This document shows, one piece after another, positions 12,824 through 26,699 of a DNA stretch of 64,000 nucleotides (its first letter is position 1; the number at the start of each line of letters is the position of its first letter). A program made the position numbers and the translations under genes. The notes below the pieces were generated by a model. It was not told the DNA's origin. It saw only the letters and a program-made list of their open reading frames with translations, and searched no databases. Source of the DNA: Pseudomonas vancouverensis (GTDB taxonomy: Bacteria > Pseudomonadota > Gammaproteobacteria > Pseudomonadales > Pseudomonadaceae); assembly GCF_004348895.1 (NCBI RefSeq), contig NZ_RRZK01000007.1:558001-622000 (forward strand). The letters run 5' to 3'.

Positions 12824-13468
12824 TCATGCCGTGCGGCGCAGTATCAGCAGATGGCGTTGGCCTTGGCAACCGGGTACGGCCAGGGCGTGTTCGCTATCGA
12901 GTTTGAAGTCTGCCGGCAATGCTACCAGCTCATCGGCCGGATGAACGCCCTTCATTGCCAGCCAGCGTGTTTCGCTATCGCCAAGGTGGCGGGTCCAGTT
13001 GCTGAAGTTCTCCATGCTGCTGAACGCCCGGGAAATGATCCCATTGAACGGCAGCTCAGGCTGGAAGGCTTCGACACGACTGTGGATAACTTGCAGGTTA
13101 TCCAGTTTGAGTTCGAGTTTGACCTGGGTCAGAAAGCGGGTTTTCTTGCCGTTGCTGTCCAGGCAAGTGACCTGGGACTCGGGAAACAGGATGGCCAATG
13201 GAATGCCCGGCATGCCACCACCGCTGCCGACGTCCAGCCAGCGACCGTTTTCGATGAATGACATCACGCTCAGACTGTCGAGCAGATGGCGGCTGACCAT
13301 TTCGTCCGGATCACGCACGGCAGTCAGGTTGTAAGCCTTGTTCCATTTGATCAACAGGGCCAGATAACCCAGCAGCTGTGCGTGCTGGGTTTCGGTCAGG
13401 CTGACGCCAAGCTGGCGAGCGCCTGTGGATAACTCTTCTGCGTGTTGCGAAGTGACCAACGAACTCAA
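12824..13468 (-). CDS. rsmG: 16S rRNA (guanine527-N7)-methyltransferase RsmG (GidB)
   Basis: A 214-residue SAM-dependent methyltransferase; loss of the family enzyme gives low-level streptomycin resistance. The SAM-binding motif [15 protein letters not shown] lies at about residues 78-92. Its start overlaps the mnmG stop by 4 nt, so translation is coupled. Perfect DnaA boxes occur inside at 13,081 and 13,424. Confidence 0.96.
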   Translation of the reverse strand: MSSLVTSQHAEELSTGARQLGVSLTETQHAQLLGYLALLIKWNKAYNLTAVRDPDEMVSRHLLDSLSVMSFIENGRWLDVGSGGGMPGIPLAILFPESQVTCLDSNGKKTRFLTQVKLELKLDNLQVIHSRVEAFQPELPFNGIISRAFSSMENFSNWTRHLGDSETRWLAMKGVHPADELVALPADFKLDSEHALAVPGCQGQRHLLILRRTA

Positions 13469-15366
13469 GCGCTTTGCTCCAACTGACGGCCCGCGCCGCG
13501 TTTTTTCAAATGAATCATCAACAGGGAAATGGCCGCCGGGGTCACACCCGGAATCCGAGAAGCCTGGCCCAGCGTCTCCGGACGGGTCGCGCCGAGCTTG
13601 CTCTGGATCTCCTTGGAGAGCCCGGAAATGTTGGTGTAATCGATATCCACAGGCAGTTTCGTGTCTTCACTGGCGCGCAGACGGGCGATTTCGTCCTGTT
13701 GACGGTCGATGTAACCGGCGTACTTGGTCTTGATTTCGACCTGTTCGGCGACTTGTGGATCTTCTGCCCCGTGGCCAGTCACTTCGACCAGACCAGCGTA
13801 GTCGATTTCCGGACGGCTCAAGAGATTGAGCAAGTTGTATTCGTGAGTCAGCGGCGTACCGAATTTTTCAGCAATCGCATCACCCTGCTGCGTCCCCGGG
13901 CGGACCCAGGTGCTTTTCAGGCGCTGTTCTTCCAGTTCGATGTTTTCGCGTTTTTTGCAGAACGCCGCCCAACGCGCGTCATCGACCAATCCGAGTTCGC
14001 GACCTTTTTCGGTCAAACGCAGGTCGGCGTTGTCCTCACGCAGGATCAGGCGGTACTCGGCACGGGAAGTGAACATGCGGTACGGTTCTTGAGTTCCCAA
14101 AGTGATCAGGTCGTCGACCAACACACCGATGTACGCCTCGTCGCGGCGTGGGCACCAGGCTTCTTTGCCCTGGGCGCGCAGTGCCGCGTTGGTCCCAGCC
14201 AGCAAACCTTGGGCGCCGGCTTCTTCGTAACCGGTGGTGCCGTTGATTTGTCCGGCGAAGAACAGACCGCCGATAACCTTGGTTTCGAGGCTGTACTTCA
14301 GGTCGCGTGGATCGAAATAGTCGTACTCGATCGCATAGCCTGGACGCACGATGTGTGCGTTTTCCATACCGCGGATCGATTGCACGATCTGCAACTGCAC
14401 GTCGAACGGCAAGCTTGTGGATATCCCGTTCGGATAGAGCTCATGGGTGGTCAGGCCTTCCGGCTCGATGAACACCTGATGGCTTTCCTTGTCGGCAAAG
14501 CGGTGAATCTTGTCTTCGATCGAAGGGCAATAACGCGGGCCAATGCCTTCGATTTCCCCTGCGTCGGAATACATCGGCGAACGATCGAGGTTCGCGGCAA
14601 TGATTTCGTGGGTGCGGGCGTTGGTGTGGGTAATCCAGCAACTGACTTGCCGTGGATGCTGTTCCTTGTTGCCCATGAACGACATCACCGGGATCGGCGT
14701 ATCACCGGGTTGCTCGGTCATCACCGAGAAATCCACAGACTTGCCGTCGATACGCGGTGGCGTACCGGTTTTCAGACGGCCGACACGCAGCGGCAGTTCA
14801 CGCAGACGGTGAGCCAGGGCAATCGACGGTGGATCACCGGCGCGACCGCCGGAAAAATTCTGCAAACCGATGTGGATAAGTCCGCCGAGGAAGGTACCGG
14901 TGGTCAACACCACGGAATCGGCGAAGAAACGCAGACCCATTTGCGTGACAACACCGCGTACTTGTTCCTGTTCGACGATCAGGTCGTCGGCAGCCTGTTG
15001 AAATATCCACAGGTTCGGCTGGTTTTCCAGGATTTCACGAACAGCGGCCTTGTAAAGGATCCGGTCTGCCTGGGCGCGGGTTGCGCGCACGGCCGGGCCT
15101 TTACGGCTGTTCAACACGCGGAATTGGATACCGCCTTTATCGGTGGCCATGGCCATCGCGCCGCCCAGGGCATCGATTTCCTTGACCAGGTGGCTTTTGC
15201 CGATGCCGCCAATGGCCGGGTTGCAACTCATGGCACCGAGGGTTTCCACGTTGTGCGTCAGCAACAGGGTTTTCACCCCCATACGTGCTGAGGCCAGTGC
15301 TGCCTCGGTACCGGCATGACCGCCGCCGATGACGATCACTTCAAAACGGGAAGGGAAATCCACCAC
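13465..15366 (-). CDS. mnmG: tRNA U34 carboxymethylaminomethyl synthesis protein MnmG (GidA)
   Basis: A 633-residue FAD-binding protein that, with MnmE, modifies U34 of tRNAs reading two-fold degenerate codons. The dinucleotide-binding motif is [10 protein letters not shown] (about residues 13-22); [18 protein letters not shown] and the C-terminal helical domain are intact. The start codon is GTG (MVDFPSRFE). It heads the mnmG-rsmG-parA-parB series. Upstream lies the second DnaA-box region. Confidence 0.97.
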   Translation of the reverse strand: MVDFPSRFEVIVIGGGHAGTEAALASARMGVKTLLLTHNVETLGAMSCNPAIGGIGKSHLVKEIDALGGAMAMATDKGGIQFRVLNSRKGPAVRATRAQADRILYKAAVREILENQPNLWIFQQAADDLIVEQEQVRGVVTQMGLRFFADSVVLTTGTFLGGLIHIGLQNFSGGRAGDPPSIALAHRLRELPLRVGRLKTGTPPRIDGKSVDFSVMTEQPGDTPIPVMSFMGNKEQHPRQVSCWITHTNARTHEIIAANLDRSPMYSDAGEIEGIGPRYCPSIEDKIHRFADKESHQVFIEPEGLTTHELYPNGISTSLPFDVQLQIVQSIRGMENAHIVRPGYAIEYDYFDPRDLKYSLETKVIGGLFFAGQINGTTGYEEAGAQGLLAGTNAALRAQGKEAWCPRRDEAYIGVLVDDLITLGTQEPYRMFTSRAEYRLILREDNADLRLTEKGRELGLVDDARWAAFCKKRENIELEEQRLKSTWVRPGTQQGDAIAEKFGTPLTHEYNLLNLLSRPEIDYAGLVEVTGHGAEDPQVAEQVEIKTKYAGYIDRQQDEIARLRASEDTKLPVDIDYTNISGLSKEIQSKLGATRPETLGQASRIPGVTPAAISLLMIHLKKRGAGRQLEQSA

Positions 15367-15913
15367 GCACCTCGTGCCTGCTTAAGTAGGTAATTCAGGA
15401 ATAGTTTGAGCTCAGGTTTTCGGACCTGGTCGACAAGTATAGGGACTTCGCCCTTCCTAAAGAACCCTTTGCACAAAATTTAACCAGCTGTGGAAAAGTT
15501 GGAGTTATAGAAATTAAAAAGAGAGAAATTTATTAAATCTTTGTTTTTATGTTTATTTCTATACACATGCCTTTCTGTGGATAGATTGATACAGGCCTTT
15601 ATTTTCAATGTGTACAGAGATTCAAAACCCTGTGTTCATGTGCCAATAAGGCCCTTGGATAACCGGTGTAAGCCTGTGGATGAAAGGGTGGCTTATCCAC
15701 AACGGTGGTTATGTCTAGTTTTCAGGCCCTGTTATCAACTGACCTTAGCGGCGGTTATTCACAGGGCTTAATCCACAGAAATGCGTCAACCGACGGAAAT
15801 CCAGGCACGGAAAATCCGCTCAAGCGCGCAATCGCCGCTCTGCACTGAAGGGGTTATTCACATATCGAGGGGGCAGACAGGCGCGAATGGCCTGTCTGTG
15901 AGCAACTGGTGGG
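15367..15913. other. AT-rich DnaA-box cluster between mnmG and mnmE (candidate second origin-like region)
   Basis: 547 bp without a convincing gene. One perfect DnaA box TTATCCACA sits at 15,693. TTATTCACA copies are at 15,755 and 15,854. Weaker boxes are TGTGGAAAA at 15,489, TGTGGATAG at 15,576, TGTGGATGA at 15,675 and TAATCCACA at 15,769. A strongly AT-rich tract (15,500-15,565) lies on one side, the usual form of an unwinding element. Work on Pseudomonas origins has described DnaA-box regions both upstream of dnaA and near gidA. Short open frames here (15,541-15,771 and 15,781-15,969) have no recognisable protein features. Confidence 0.7.
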
Positions 15914-17284
15914 TTATTTACCGATGCAGAAGCTGGAGAAAATTCTCCCCAACAGGTCATCAGAGCTGAAGGCGCCGGTGATTTCTCCCAGCGACTGCTG
16001 AGCCTGGCGCAGATCCTCGGCCAGCAACTCCCCAGCGCCAGCCAGTGTCAGCTGCGCGCGCCCATGTTCAAGAGCCGTGCTGGCATGACGCAGGGCTTCC
16101 AGGTGCCGGCGGCGGGCACTGAAACTGCTTTCCGACGTCTGTTCGTAGCCCATGCAGGCCTTGAGGTGCTCGCGCAGCAGATCGAGGCCAACCCCCGCGG
16201 ATTTTGCGCTGAGGCTGATGGTGACATGACCGTCCTCACTGACCTCGAGCGCAATGGCTTCGCCCGTAAGGTCTGCTTTGTTGCGAATCAGCGTGACTTT
16301 TGCCGGATCCGGGCGGGTTTCGAGGAACTCCGGCCACAGCGCAAATGGATCAAGCGCTTCTGGAGCGGTGGCATCGACCACCAACAGCACACGATCTGCC
16401 TCGCCGATGGCTTTGAGGGCGCGTTCAACACCGATTTTTTCCACATGATCATCGGTATCGCGCAGACCAGCGGTATCGACGACGTGCAGCGGCATGCCAT
16501 CGATGTGGATATGTTCGCGCAGTACATCTCGCGTGGTGCCGGCAATCTCGGTCACGATCGCGGCTTCACGGCCGGCGAGGGCGTTAAGCAGGCTGGATTT
16601 CCCCGCATTCGGACGGCCGGCAATCACCACGGTCATGCCGTCGCGCAGCAAGGCACCCTGCCCGGCTTCGCGCATGACGGTGGATAACTCGTCACGAACC
16701 TTGTCGAGCATGCTCAGGACGTGGCCATCAGCGAGAAAGTCGATTTCCTCTTCCGGGAAGTCGATGGCTGCTTCGACGTAGATGCGCAGGCCAATCAACT
16801 GTTCGGTGAGGTTATGCACACGTGTGGAAAAGGCACCCTGCAGAGAGCGCAGTGCATTTCGTGCGGCCTGTGCAGAACTGGCTTCAATCAGGTCGGCGAT
16901 CGCTTCTGCCTGGGCAAGATCGAGTTTGTCGTTCAGGAACGCGCGCTCACTGAATTCCCCCGGCCTGGCCAGTCGGCATCCCAGGTGCAGGCACTGTTTG
17001 AGCAGCATATCCAGGACAATCGGCCCGCCATGCCCCTGAAGCTCCAGGACATCCTCGCCCGTGAACGAGTTCGGTCCAGGGAAATACAAGGCGATGCCCT
17101 GATCGAGCACCTCGTCGTTTTCGCCAAGAAAAGGACCATAGTGGGCATAACGCGGTTTCAGTTCGCGACCACTGAAAGCCTTGGCTGCAACGCTGGCCAG
17201 CGGCCCTGAAATACGGACGATGCCTACACCGCCACGACCCTGGGCGGTGGCGACGGCGGCGATGGTTTCACGCGGAGCGCTCAT
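15914..17284 (-). CDS. mnmE: tRNA uridine-5-carboxymethylaminomethyl(34) synthesis GTPase MnmE (TrmE)
   Basis: A 456-residue GTPase partner of MnmG. The N-terminal tetrahydrofolate-binding domain ([20 protein letters not shown]) is followed by an embedded G domain with P-loop [13 protein letters not shown] around residue 225. The protein ends in FCIGK with the conserved Cys. Complete and normal in length. It follows yidC on the same strand, but a hairpin terminator separates them. Confidence 0.97.
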   Translation of the reverse strand: MSAPRETIAAVATAQGRGGVGIVRISGPLASVAAKAFSGRELKPRYAHYGPFLGENDEVLDQGIALYFPGPNSFTGEDVLELQGHGGPIVLDMLLKQCLHLGCRLARPGEFSERAFLNDKLDLAQAEAIADLIEASSAQAARNALRSLQGAFSTRVHNLTEQLIGLRIYVEAAIDFPEEEIDFLADGHVLSMLDKVRDELSTVMREAGQGALLRDGMTVVIAGRPNAGKSSLLNALAGREAAIVTEIAGTTRDVLREHIHIDGMPLHVVDTAGLRDTDDHVEKIGVERALKAIGEADRVLLVVDATAPEALDPFALWPEFLETRPDPAKVTLIRNKADLTGEAIALEVSEDGHVTISLSAKSAGVGLDLLREHLKACMGYEQTSESSFSARRRHLEALRHASTALEHGRAQLTLAGAGELLAEDLRQAQQSLGEITGAFSSDDLLGRIFSSFCIGK

Positions 17285-17316
17285 AAACCTTTATCCAGAC
17301 AAAAATGACAGATAGC

Positions 17317-17341
17317 AAAACGCCCCACTAGGGGGCGTTTT
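17317..17341 (-). terminator. Terminator between yidC and mnmE
   Basis: The stem AAAACGCCCC/GGGGCGTTTT with a short loop sits between the yidC stop and the mnmE start. The A- and T-flanks allow it to act in either direction. A perfect DnaA box (17,348-17,356) lies immediately beside it. Confidence 0.8.
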
Positions 17342-17363
17342 GAGTGGTTATCCACAGTGTAAA

Positions 17364-19043
17364 TCAGGCAGCGGCTTTGGTAGCGGCTTCGATTTTACGT
17401 GTGATGTACCACTGTTGTGCGATCGACAGGCAGTTGTTCACTACCCAGTACAGCACCAGACCGGCCGGGAACCACAGGAAGAAGAAGGTGAAGATGATTG
17501 GCATCAGCTTCATCACCTTGGCCTGCATCGGATCCGGTGGAGTCGGGTTCAACTGCTGCTGGATGAACATGGTTGCACCCATGATGATCGGCAGAATGAA
17601 GAACGGATCCTTGATCGACAGGTCAGTAATCCACAGGATGAACGGCGCCTGGCGCATTTCCACGCTTTCCAGCAGAACCCAGTACAGCGAAAGGAAAACC
17701 GGCATCTGCACGAGGATTGGCAAGCAACCACCCAGCGGATTGATCTTCTCTTTCTTGTACAGCTCCATCATGGCTTGCGACATTTTCTGCCGGTCGTCGC
17801 CATGTTGCTCTTTCAGCGCGGCCAGTTTAGGTGCCACGGCACGCATACGGGCCATGGATTTGTAGCTGGCAGCCGACAGCGGGAAGAAGAGCCCTTTGAT
17901 CAGCATGGTCAGGAAGATAATCGAGAAGCCCCAGTTACCCACAATTGCGTGGATATGCTGCAGCAGCCAGAAGATCGGTTGAGCGATGAACCACAGAATG
18001 CCGTAGTCGACAGTCAGTTCCAGACCTGGGGACAACTGTTTCAGCACTGCCTGGCTTTTCGGACCGGCATACAGCACAGCACTGGTTTCAGCTTTCGCAC
18101 CGGGTGCGACGCTGATGGCTGGGCCGGTGTAACCGATGATGTAGTTGCCTTTGCTGTCTTTACGGGTCTGAACGACGTTGTTTTCGCCCTTCTCCGGAAT
18201 CCACGCAGTTACAAAGTAGTGCTGCAACCAGGCAACCCAACCGCCAGTGACGGTTTCCTTCAACGGCGCCTTGTCCATGTCCTTCATGGACACTTTCTTG
18301 TACGGCTCCGAACTTGTCCACAGGGCGGCGCCCAGGTAAGTCGCGGTGCCGGTGGCAGTTGTGGACGAAGGATCAGCGCTGGCGTCGCGCTTCAACTGGG
18401 CGAACATCGCACCGGTCCAAGGCTGAGCGCTCTGGTTATCGATCAGATAGGAAACGGTTACGTCATACAGGCCACGTTTCAAGGTGAAACGCTTGATGTA
18501 ATTGACGCCGTCCTTGCTGAACTTCAGGTCGACGACCAGTTGGTCCTGACCATCAGCCAGTTGATAGACCTTCTTCTCCGAGGAGTAAACCGGACGACCG
18601 GCCGGGTTTGCATCCGGACCATTGGTGCCGATCAGGCCGCTTTGGGCCAGATAAACACGTTCGCCACCGTTATCGAACAGCTGGAACGGAATTTCCGGGT
18701 GATCCTGACGACGCGGGTACAGCGGCAGCGTCAACTGGGCAACGTCACCACCTTGTGGGTCGATCGCGAGATCCAGTACATCCGTTTTGATCTGGATGAG
18801 ATCTTTGCTGACGGCCACCGGCGTTTCGGCGGGTGCGCTGGTATCACTTGCGGCGCGCGGAATGTCGTCACTGGCGGAAGCGTTATTGCCAGTGGCGGTG
18901 TCCGGCAAACCGGATGTAGTCGTACTGGAAGCAACATTCTGAGTCGGCAGGGCAGCCTGGCCATAGTCCTGGTTCCATTTAAGAACCATGACATAGGACA
19001 CGATTGCCAGGGCGACGATCAGGATCGTGCGTTTGATATCCAT
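17364..19043 (-). CDS. yidC: Membrane protein insertase YidC
   Basis: A 559-residue inner-membrane insertase and chaperone, working alone or with SecYEG. An N-terminal membrane anchor (about residues 6-22) precedes a large periplasmic beta-sandwich domain, then the conserved five-helix core beginning near GNWGFSIIFLTMLIKGL. MPVFLSLYWVLLESVEMR is a family signature. A low-complexity Ser/Thr/Ala stretch lies at residues 35-75. It closes the rpmH-rnpA-yidD-yidC run. Confidence 0.97.
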   Translation of the reverse strand: MDIKRTILIVALAIVSYVMVLKWNQDYGQAALPTQNVASSTTTSGLPDTATGNNASASDDIPRAASDTSAPAETPVAVSKDLIQIKTDVLDLAIDPQGGDVAQLTLPLYPRRQDHPEIPFQLFDNGGERVYLAQSGLIGTNGPDANPAGRPVYSSEKKVYQLADGQDQLVVDLKFSKDGVNYIKRFTLKRGLYDVTVSYLIDNQSAQPWTGAMFAQLKRDASADPSSTTATGTATYLGAALWTSSEPYKKVSMKDMDKAPLKETVTGGWVAWLQHYFVTAWIPEKGENNVVQTRKDSKGNYIIGYTGPAISVAPGAKAETSAVLYAGPKSQAVLKQLSPGLELTVDYGILWFIAQPIFWLLQHIHAIVGNWGFSIIFLTMLIKGLFFPLSAASYKSMARMRAVAPKLAALKEQHGDDRQKMSQAMMELYKKEKINPLGGCLPILVQMPVFLSLYWVLLESVEMRQAPFILWITDLSIKDPFFILPIIMGATMFIQQQLNPTPPDPMQAKVMKLMPIIFTFFFLWFPAGLVLYWVVNNCLSIAQQWYITRKIEAATKAAA

Positions 19044-19045
19044 GA

Positions 19046-19291
19046 TTACTCGGCCATCGAAGAAGAACGGGAGGTAGGGATAGGTGGAACCGGGTCATAA
19101 CCACCGGGATTCCACGGATGACAGCGACCTAAACGACGAAAGGTCAGCCAGCCACCGCGAAGAAGGCCATGATTTTCTATGGCTTCTAACGCGTAGCAGG
19201 AACAACTGGGGTAGAAACGACAGTGACTGGCCATCAGGGGACTAATGGCATAGCGGTAAAACTGGATCGGAACGAGTGCCAGTTTACGCAT
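19046..19291 (-). CDS. yidD: Membrane protein insertion efficiency factor YidD
   Basis: An 81-residue small protein of the UPF0161/YidD family, thought to lie at the inner face of the membrane and help YidC-dependent insertion. The signature region is [20 protein letters not shown] with clustered Cys, then [12 protein letters not shown]. Its start overlaps the rnpA stop by 8 nt and its stop is 2 bp from yidC. Confidence 0.95.
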   Translation of the reverse strand: MRKLALVPIQFYRYAISPLMASHCRFYPSCSCYALEAIENHGLLRGGWLTFRRLGRCHPWNPGGYDPVPPIPTSRSSSMAE

Positions 19292-19685
19292 CTGGACTGT
19301 CTACCCCTACAGTTTCGGTTTTGACTGCTGGTACCGGCGAGCTGCGAGCCAGACGTTTCCAGAGTTTGCCGAAATGCTGAATCAATTCGGGGTTTTCTAC
19401 GTCACCCAAACCTTTGCGCGCGACTATAACTATGTCCCAGCCGACCAGTGAATCCTGGTGCAGGCGAAACGATTCGCGCATCAGACGTTTGAGGCGATTG
19501 CGCTCGACGGAGAGCTTTACGCTCTTTTTCCCGATAACCAACCCGAGACGGGGGTGATCAAGATCGTTGTTGCGCGCAAGGAGCAGGAGATTTTTCCCCG
19601 GAACCTTGCCGGTAGGGGAGTCAAAGACTGCCTTGAAATGCCGGGGAGTAAGCAGACGCTTTTCCCGACTGAAGTCCTGACTCAC
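19284..19685 (-). CDS. rnpA: Ribonuclease P protein component
   Basis: A 133-residue basic protein that binds RNase P RNA for tRNA 5' maturation. Motifs: [15 protein letters not shown] and the RNR signature within [17 protein letters not shown] chose the GTG at 19,685 ([10 protein letters not shown]), which matches other Pseudomonas RnpA starts. The frame remains open a further 32 codons upstream, but that stretch overlaps rpmH on the same strand and is not conserved. Confidence 0.95.
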   Translation of the reverse strand: MSQDFSREKRLLTPRHFKAVFDSPTGKVPGKNLLLLARNNDLDHPRLGLVIGKKSVKLSVERNRLKRLMRESFRLHQDSLVGWDIVIVARKGLGDVENPELIQHFGKLWKRLARSSPVPAVKTETVGVDSPDA

Positions 19686-19701
19686 CTCCAGTGCCGGATT
19701 A

Positions 19702-19836
19702 TCAAACTGCCAGACGCGCACGACCTTTGGCGCGACGACGCGACAGGACGGCACGACCGTTCTTGGTAGCCATGCGAGCACGGAAACCGTGGGTACGAGC
19801 GCGTTTGATAGTGCTTGGTTGGAAAGTACGTTTCAT
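19702..19836 (-). CDS. rpmH: 50S ribosomal protein L34
   Basis: A complete 44-residue, very basic protein starting [20 protein letters not shown] and ending RARLAV. Found by reading the minus strand. Always adjacent to rnpA near bacterial origins; here 16 bp before rnpA. It marks the leftmost gene flanking oriC. Confidence 0.98.
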   Translation of the reverse strand: MKRTFQPSTIKRARTHGFRARMATKNGRAVLSRRRAKGRARLAV

Positions 19837-19896
19837 GTCGTGTTACCTGGTTCGTCCACAACGGGCCGGAATGGCCCCCGTTTTAAGAGACCGGGG

Positions 19897-19925
19897 ATTC
19901 TAGAGAAAGCAAGCCTCTAGGTCAA
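19897..19925 (-). promoter_or_regulatory. Strong sigma-70 promoter for rpmH-rnpA
   Basis: On the minus strand TTGACC (-35, 19,920-19,925) and TAGAAT (-10, 19,897-19,902) have a 17-bp spacer, close to consensus. It lies about 60 bp upstream of the rpmH start and points away from oriC. A GC-rich leader with GGCCATTCCGGCC follows. Confidence 0.8.
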
Positions 19926-20328
19926 TTTCCAACCAACGTTTCCTTATAAATAGCTCCCCAGTGGTTTGGTGAGCACCCAGGCGGCCGGCAAATATAAAAA
20001 TAAGAAAGGAAAGTATTTAAAGCTTTTCTGTAAAGCTTATAAAAGCTAGGCTCGCCATTATCTGTGGATAACTGGCACAAGGCCTTGTTTTACCTGATGT
20101 ACAGAGAATGACAACTACAGTGGAAAACAGTGTTCAGCCTGTGCTGCGCTGTCGGATAACCTGTGTGTGGAACGAGGCGTTATCCACAGGCCGGTTATCC
20201 ACCGGGTTTTGCCCGCACTTGTACAACGACCTCAGGCCAGGTTATCCACAGAGCTTATTCACAGACCGCTGGTCGCCTTTTTCGCGCATAAAACCTTGAT
20301 TCTTCTTGGCCCAATGGCCACCTTCGTG

Positions 20329-20357
20329 TGGATAAGTGTGCGTGCGCTCGCTACAAT
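20329..20357 (+). promoter_or_regulatory. Candidate dnaA promoter overlapping a DnaA box
   Basis: The -10 hexamer TACAAT at 20,352-20,357 is 17 bp from TGGATA at 20,329-20,334. That poor -35 lies inside the perfect DnaA box at 20,327-20,335. Binding of DnaA there would block the promoter, fitting dnaA autoregulation as known in other bacteria. Position and motif only. Confidence 0.5.
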
Positions 20358-20402
20358 GGCCGCTTGTTTTTGCCTCACCGGCTTTCAACTTAGGGGATAT
20401 CC

Positions 20403-21926
20403 GTGTCAGTGGAACTTTGGCAGCAGTGCGTGGAGCTTTTGCGCGATGAGCTGCCTGCCCAACAATTCAACACTTGGATCCGTCCACTACAGGTCGAAGC
20501 CGAAGGCGACGAGCTGCGTGTCTATGCACCCAACCGATTCGTTCTGGATTGGGTCAACGAGAAATACCTGGGTCGTGTCCTCGAGTTGCTCGACGAACAC
20601 GGCAACGGCATGGCGCCTGCGCTTTCCTTATTAATAGGCAGCAAGCGCAGCTCGGCACCGCGTGCCGCACCGAATGCTCCGCTGGCTGCGGCACAGGCTT
20701 CCCAGGTACAAGCGAATGCTGCGCCTGCAAGTACGCCGGCGCCTGCCCCGTCGCCTGCTCCGGCCAAGCGCTCTACGCAAAAGACTGCAGAAGTCAGCGA
20801 TGAGCCCTCCCGTGACAGCTTCGACCCGATGTCTGGCGCCAGCTCGCAACAGGCACCGGTTCGCGCCGAACAGCGCACCGTGCAGGTAGAAGGTGCGCTC
20901 AAGCACACCAGTTACCTGAATCGCACCTTTACCTTCGAAAACTTCGTCGAAGGTAAATCCAACCAGCTCGCTCGCGCCGCGGCCTGGCAAGTGGCAGACA
21001 ACCCAAAGCACGGTTACAACCCACTCTTCCTTTATGGTGGTGTGGGTCTGGGTAAAACCCACTTGATGCACGCTGTGGGTAACCATCTATTAAAGAAGAA
21101 CCCGAATGCCAAGGTTGTGTACCTGCATTCGGAGCGTTTCGTGGCCGACATGGTCAAGGCGCTGCAACTCAACGCGATCAACGAGTTCAAGCGCTTCTAC
21201 CGTTCGGTGGATGCGTTGCTGATCGACGATATTCAGTTCTTCGCCCGCAAGGAACGCTCCCAGGAGGAGTTTTTCCACACCTTCAACGCCCTGCTTGAGG
21301 GCGGCCAGCAAGTCATTCTCACCAGTGACCGCTATCCGAAAGAAATCGAAGGTCTTGAAGAACGCCTCAAGTCGCGCTTCGGTTGGGGCCTGACGGTGGC
21401 TGTCGAGCCACCGGAGCTGGAAACCCGCGTCGCGATCCTGATGAAAAAAGCCGATCAGGCGAAGGTCGAGTTGCCACATGACGCGGCGTTCTTCATTGCC
21501 CAACGCATTCGCTCCAACGTCCGTGAGCTCGAGGGCGCCCTCAAGCGCGTCATCGCTCACTCGCATTTCATGGGTCGCGACATCACCATCGAGTTGATTC
21601 GCGAATCCTTGAAGGATTTGTTGGCACTGCAAGATAAACTGGTCTCTGTGGATAACATTCAGCGCACCGTCGCCGAGTACTACAAGATCAAGATCTCCGA
21701 CTTGCTGTCCAAACGTCGTTCGCGTTCGGTCGCTCGTCCGCGTCAGGTCGCCATGGCGTTGTCCAAGGAACTGACCAACCACAGCCTGCCGGAAATCGGC
21801 GATGTGTTTGGCGGTCGCGACCACACCACGGTTTTGCACGCCTGTCGCAAGATCAACGAGCTTAAGGAATCCGACGCGGACATCCGCGAGGACTACAAGA
21901 ACCTGCTGCGAACGCTGACCACTTGA
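20403..21926 (+). CDS. dnaA: Chromosomal replication initiator protein DnaA
   Basis: A 507-residue AAA+ initiator that binds DnaA boxes and opens oriC. Domain I is at the N-terminus ([19 protein letters not shown]). A Pro/Ala-rich linker spans about residues 85-165. The AAA+ domain has P-loop [10 protein letters not shown] near residue 212 and LLIDDIQFF. Domain IV carries the DNA-reading [15 protein letters not shown] near the C-terminus. The start is GTG at 20,403 after AGGGGATATCC. A perfect DnaA box lies within the gene at 21,647. Confidence 0.98.
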   Translation: MSVELWQQCVELLRDELPAQQFNTWIRPLQVEAEGDELRVYAPNRFVLDWVNEKYLGRVLELLDEHGNGMAPALSLLIGSKRSSAPRAAPNAPLAAAQASQVQANAAPASTPAPAPSPAPAKRSTQKTAEVSDEPSRDSFDPMSGASSQQAPVRAEQRTVQVEGALKHTSYLNRTFTFENFVEGKSNQLARAAAWQVADNPKHGYNPLFLYGGVGLGKTHLMHAVGNHLLKKNPNAKVVYLHSERFVADMVKALQLNAINEFKRFYRSVDALLIDDIQFFARKERSQEEFFHTFNALLEGGQQVILTSDRYPKEIEGLEERLKSRFGWGLTVAVEPPELETRVAILMKKADQAKVELPHDAAFFIAQRIRSNVRELEGALKRVIAHSHFMGRDITIELIRESLKDLLALQDKLVSVDNIQRTVAEYYKIKISDLLSKRRSRSVARPRQVAMALSKELTNHSLPEIGDVFGGRDHTTVLHACRKINELKESDADIREDYKNLLRTLTT

Positions 21927-21961
21927 TGAACACGCAGCTTATTAAGGCAAGGGACTAGACC

Positions 21962-23065
21962 ATGCATTTCACCATTCAACGCGAAGCCCTGTTGAAACCC
22001 CTGCAACTGGTCGCAGGCGTCGTCGAACGCCGTCAGACCTTGCCGGTGCTTTCCAACGTGCTGCTGGTTGTCGAAGGCCAGCAACTGTCGCTGACCGGTA
22101 CCGACCTGGAAGTCGAGCTGGTCGGCCGTGTTCAACTCGAAGAGCCTGCTGAGACCGGTTCCATCACCGTGCCTGCGCGCAAGCTGATGGACATCTGCAA
22201 AAGCCTGCCCAACGATGCGCTGATCGACATCAAGGTCGACGAGCAGAAACTGGTGGTCAAAGCCGGCCGCAGCCGCTTCACCCTGTCGACCCTGCCAGCG
22301 AACGACTTCCCGACCGTGGAAGAAGGTCCGGGCTCGCTGACGTGCAGCCTCGAGCAAAGCAAGTTGCGCCGCTTGATCGAACGCACCAGCTTCGCCATGG
22401 CCCAGCAGGACGTGCGTTACTACCTCAATGGCATGCTGCTGGAAGTGTCTGCCGGCGTGATCCGCGCTGTGGCCACCGACGGTCACCGTCTGGCCATGTG
22501 CTCGATGCAGGCAGATATCGGCCAGCCGGATCGCCACCAGGTCATTGTGCCGCGCAAGGGTATACTCGAACTGGCACGCCTGCTCACCGAACCGGATGGC
22601 AACGTCAGCATCGTGCTGGGGCAGCACCACATTCGCGCCACCACCGGCGAATTCACCTTCACCTCGAAACTGGTTGATGGCAAGTTCCCGGACTACGAGC
22701 GTGTTCTGCCCAAGGGCGGCGACAAGCTGGTACTCGGCGACCGTCAGGCTTTGCGTGAAGCCTTCAGCCGTACCGCGATCCTGTCCAACGAGAAGTACCG
22801 TGGTATCCGTCTGCAACTGGCCAGCGGTCAGTTGAAGATCCAGGCGAACAACCCGGAACAGGAAGAAGCGGAAGAGGAAGTGGGCGTTGAATACAACGGC
22901 GGCTCGCTGGAAATTGGTTTCAACGTGAGCTACCTGCTGGACGTGCTGGGTGTGATGACCACCGAGCAGGTTCGACTGATTCTGTCTGACTCCAACAGCA
23001 GTGCGCTGGTGCAAGAGTCCGACAACGACGACTCGGCTTACGTTGTCATGCCGATGCGCCTGTAA
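21962..23065 (+). CDS. dnaN: DNA polymerase III beta sliding clamp
   Basis: A 367-residue ring-forming processivity clamp with three repeated clamp domains. It starts MHFTIQREALLKPLQLVAGV and ends in the conserved YVVMPMRL that forms the partner-binding groove. Follows dnaA by 35 bp and precedes recF by 20 bp. Confidence 0.98.
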   Translation: MHFTIQREALLKPLQLVAGVVERRQTLPVLSNVLLVVEGQQLSLTGTDLEVELVGRVQLEEPAETGSITVPARKLMDICKSLPNDALIDIKVDEQKLVVKAGRSRFTLSTLPANDFPTVEEGPGSLTCSLEQSKLRRLIERTSFAMAQQDVRYYLNGMLLEVSAGVIRAVATDGHRLAMCSMQADIGQPDRHQVIVPRKGILELARLLTEPDGNVSIVLGQHHIRATTGEFTFTSKLVDGKFPDYERVLPKGGDKLVLGDRQALREAFSRTAILSNEKYRGIRLQLASGQLKIQANNPEQEEAEEEVGVEYNGGSLEIGFNVSYLLDVLGVMTTEQVRLILSDSNSSALVQESDNDDSAYVVMPMRL

Positions 23066-23085
23066 TCATGTCCAGCAGAAGCTAG

Positions 23086-26612
<3,527 letters not shown>

Positions 26613-26635
26613 TCCCGGTTAAATCACCACCAAAG

Positions 26636-26667
26636 AAAACCCCGGCCTGTGTGCCGGGGTTTTTTTT
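26636..26667 (+). terminator. Rho-independent terminator after gyrB
   Basis: The stem CCCCGGC/GCCGGGG with a 6-base loop is followed by eight T residues. It closes the dnaA-dnaN-recF-gyrB series, 25 bp past the gyrB stop. Confidence 0.92.
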
Positions 26668-26699
26668 GGGGCTTGGGAATTAAGTAACTGGACGCCGGC

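Larger units (their letters stand above)
19837..20402. other. oriC: oriC: replication origin between rpmH and dnaA
   Basis: 566 bp noncoding. Perfect DnaA boxes (TTATCCACA or its complement) lie at 20,063 (-), 20,180 (+), 20,242 (+) and 20,327 (-). Near-perfect boxes are TTATCCACC at 20,195 and TTATTCACA at 20,255. Weaker partial boxes lie near 20,119 and 20,151. An AT-rich tract (19,940-20,047, densest 19,990-20,047) is the likely unwinding element. This is the arrangement of the Pseudomonas origin described upstream of dnaA. All genes on the left run minus and the replication genes on the right run plus, so transcription diverges from here. Confidence 0.93.

Noticed and set aside
15541..15969. 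Two small open frames in the mnmG-mnmE gap
   Set aside because: Run through DnaA boxes and the AT-rich tract, have no ribosome-binding sites or recognisable features, and the second enters antisense mnmE.
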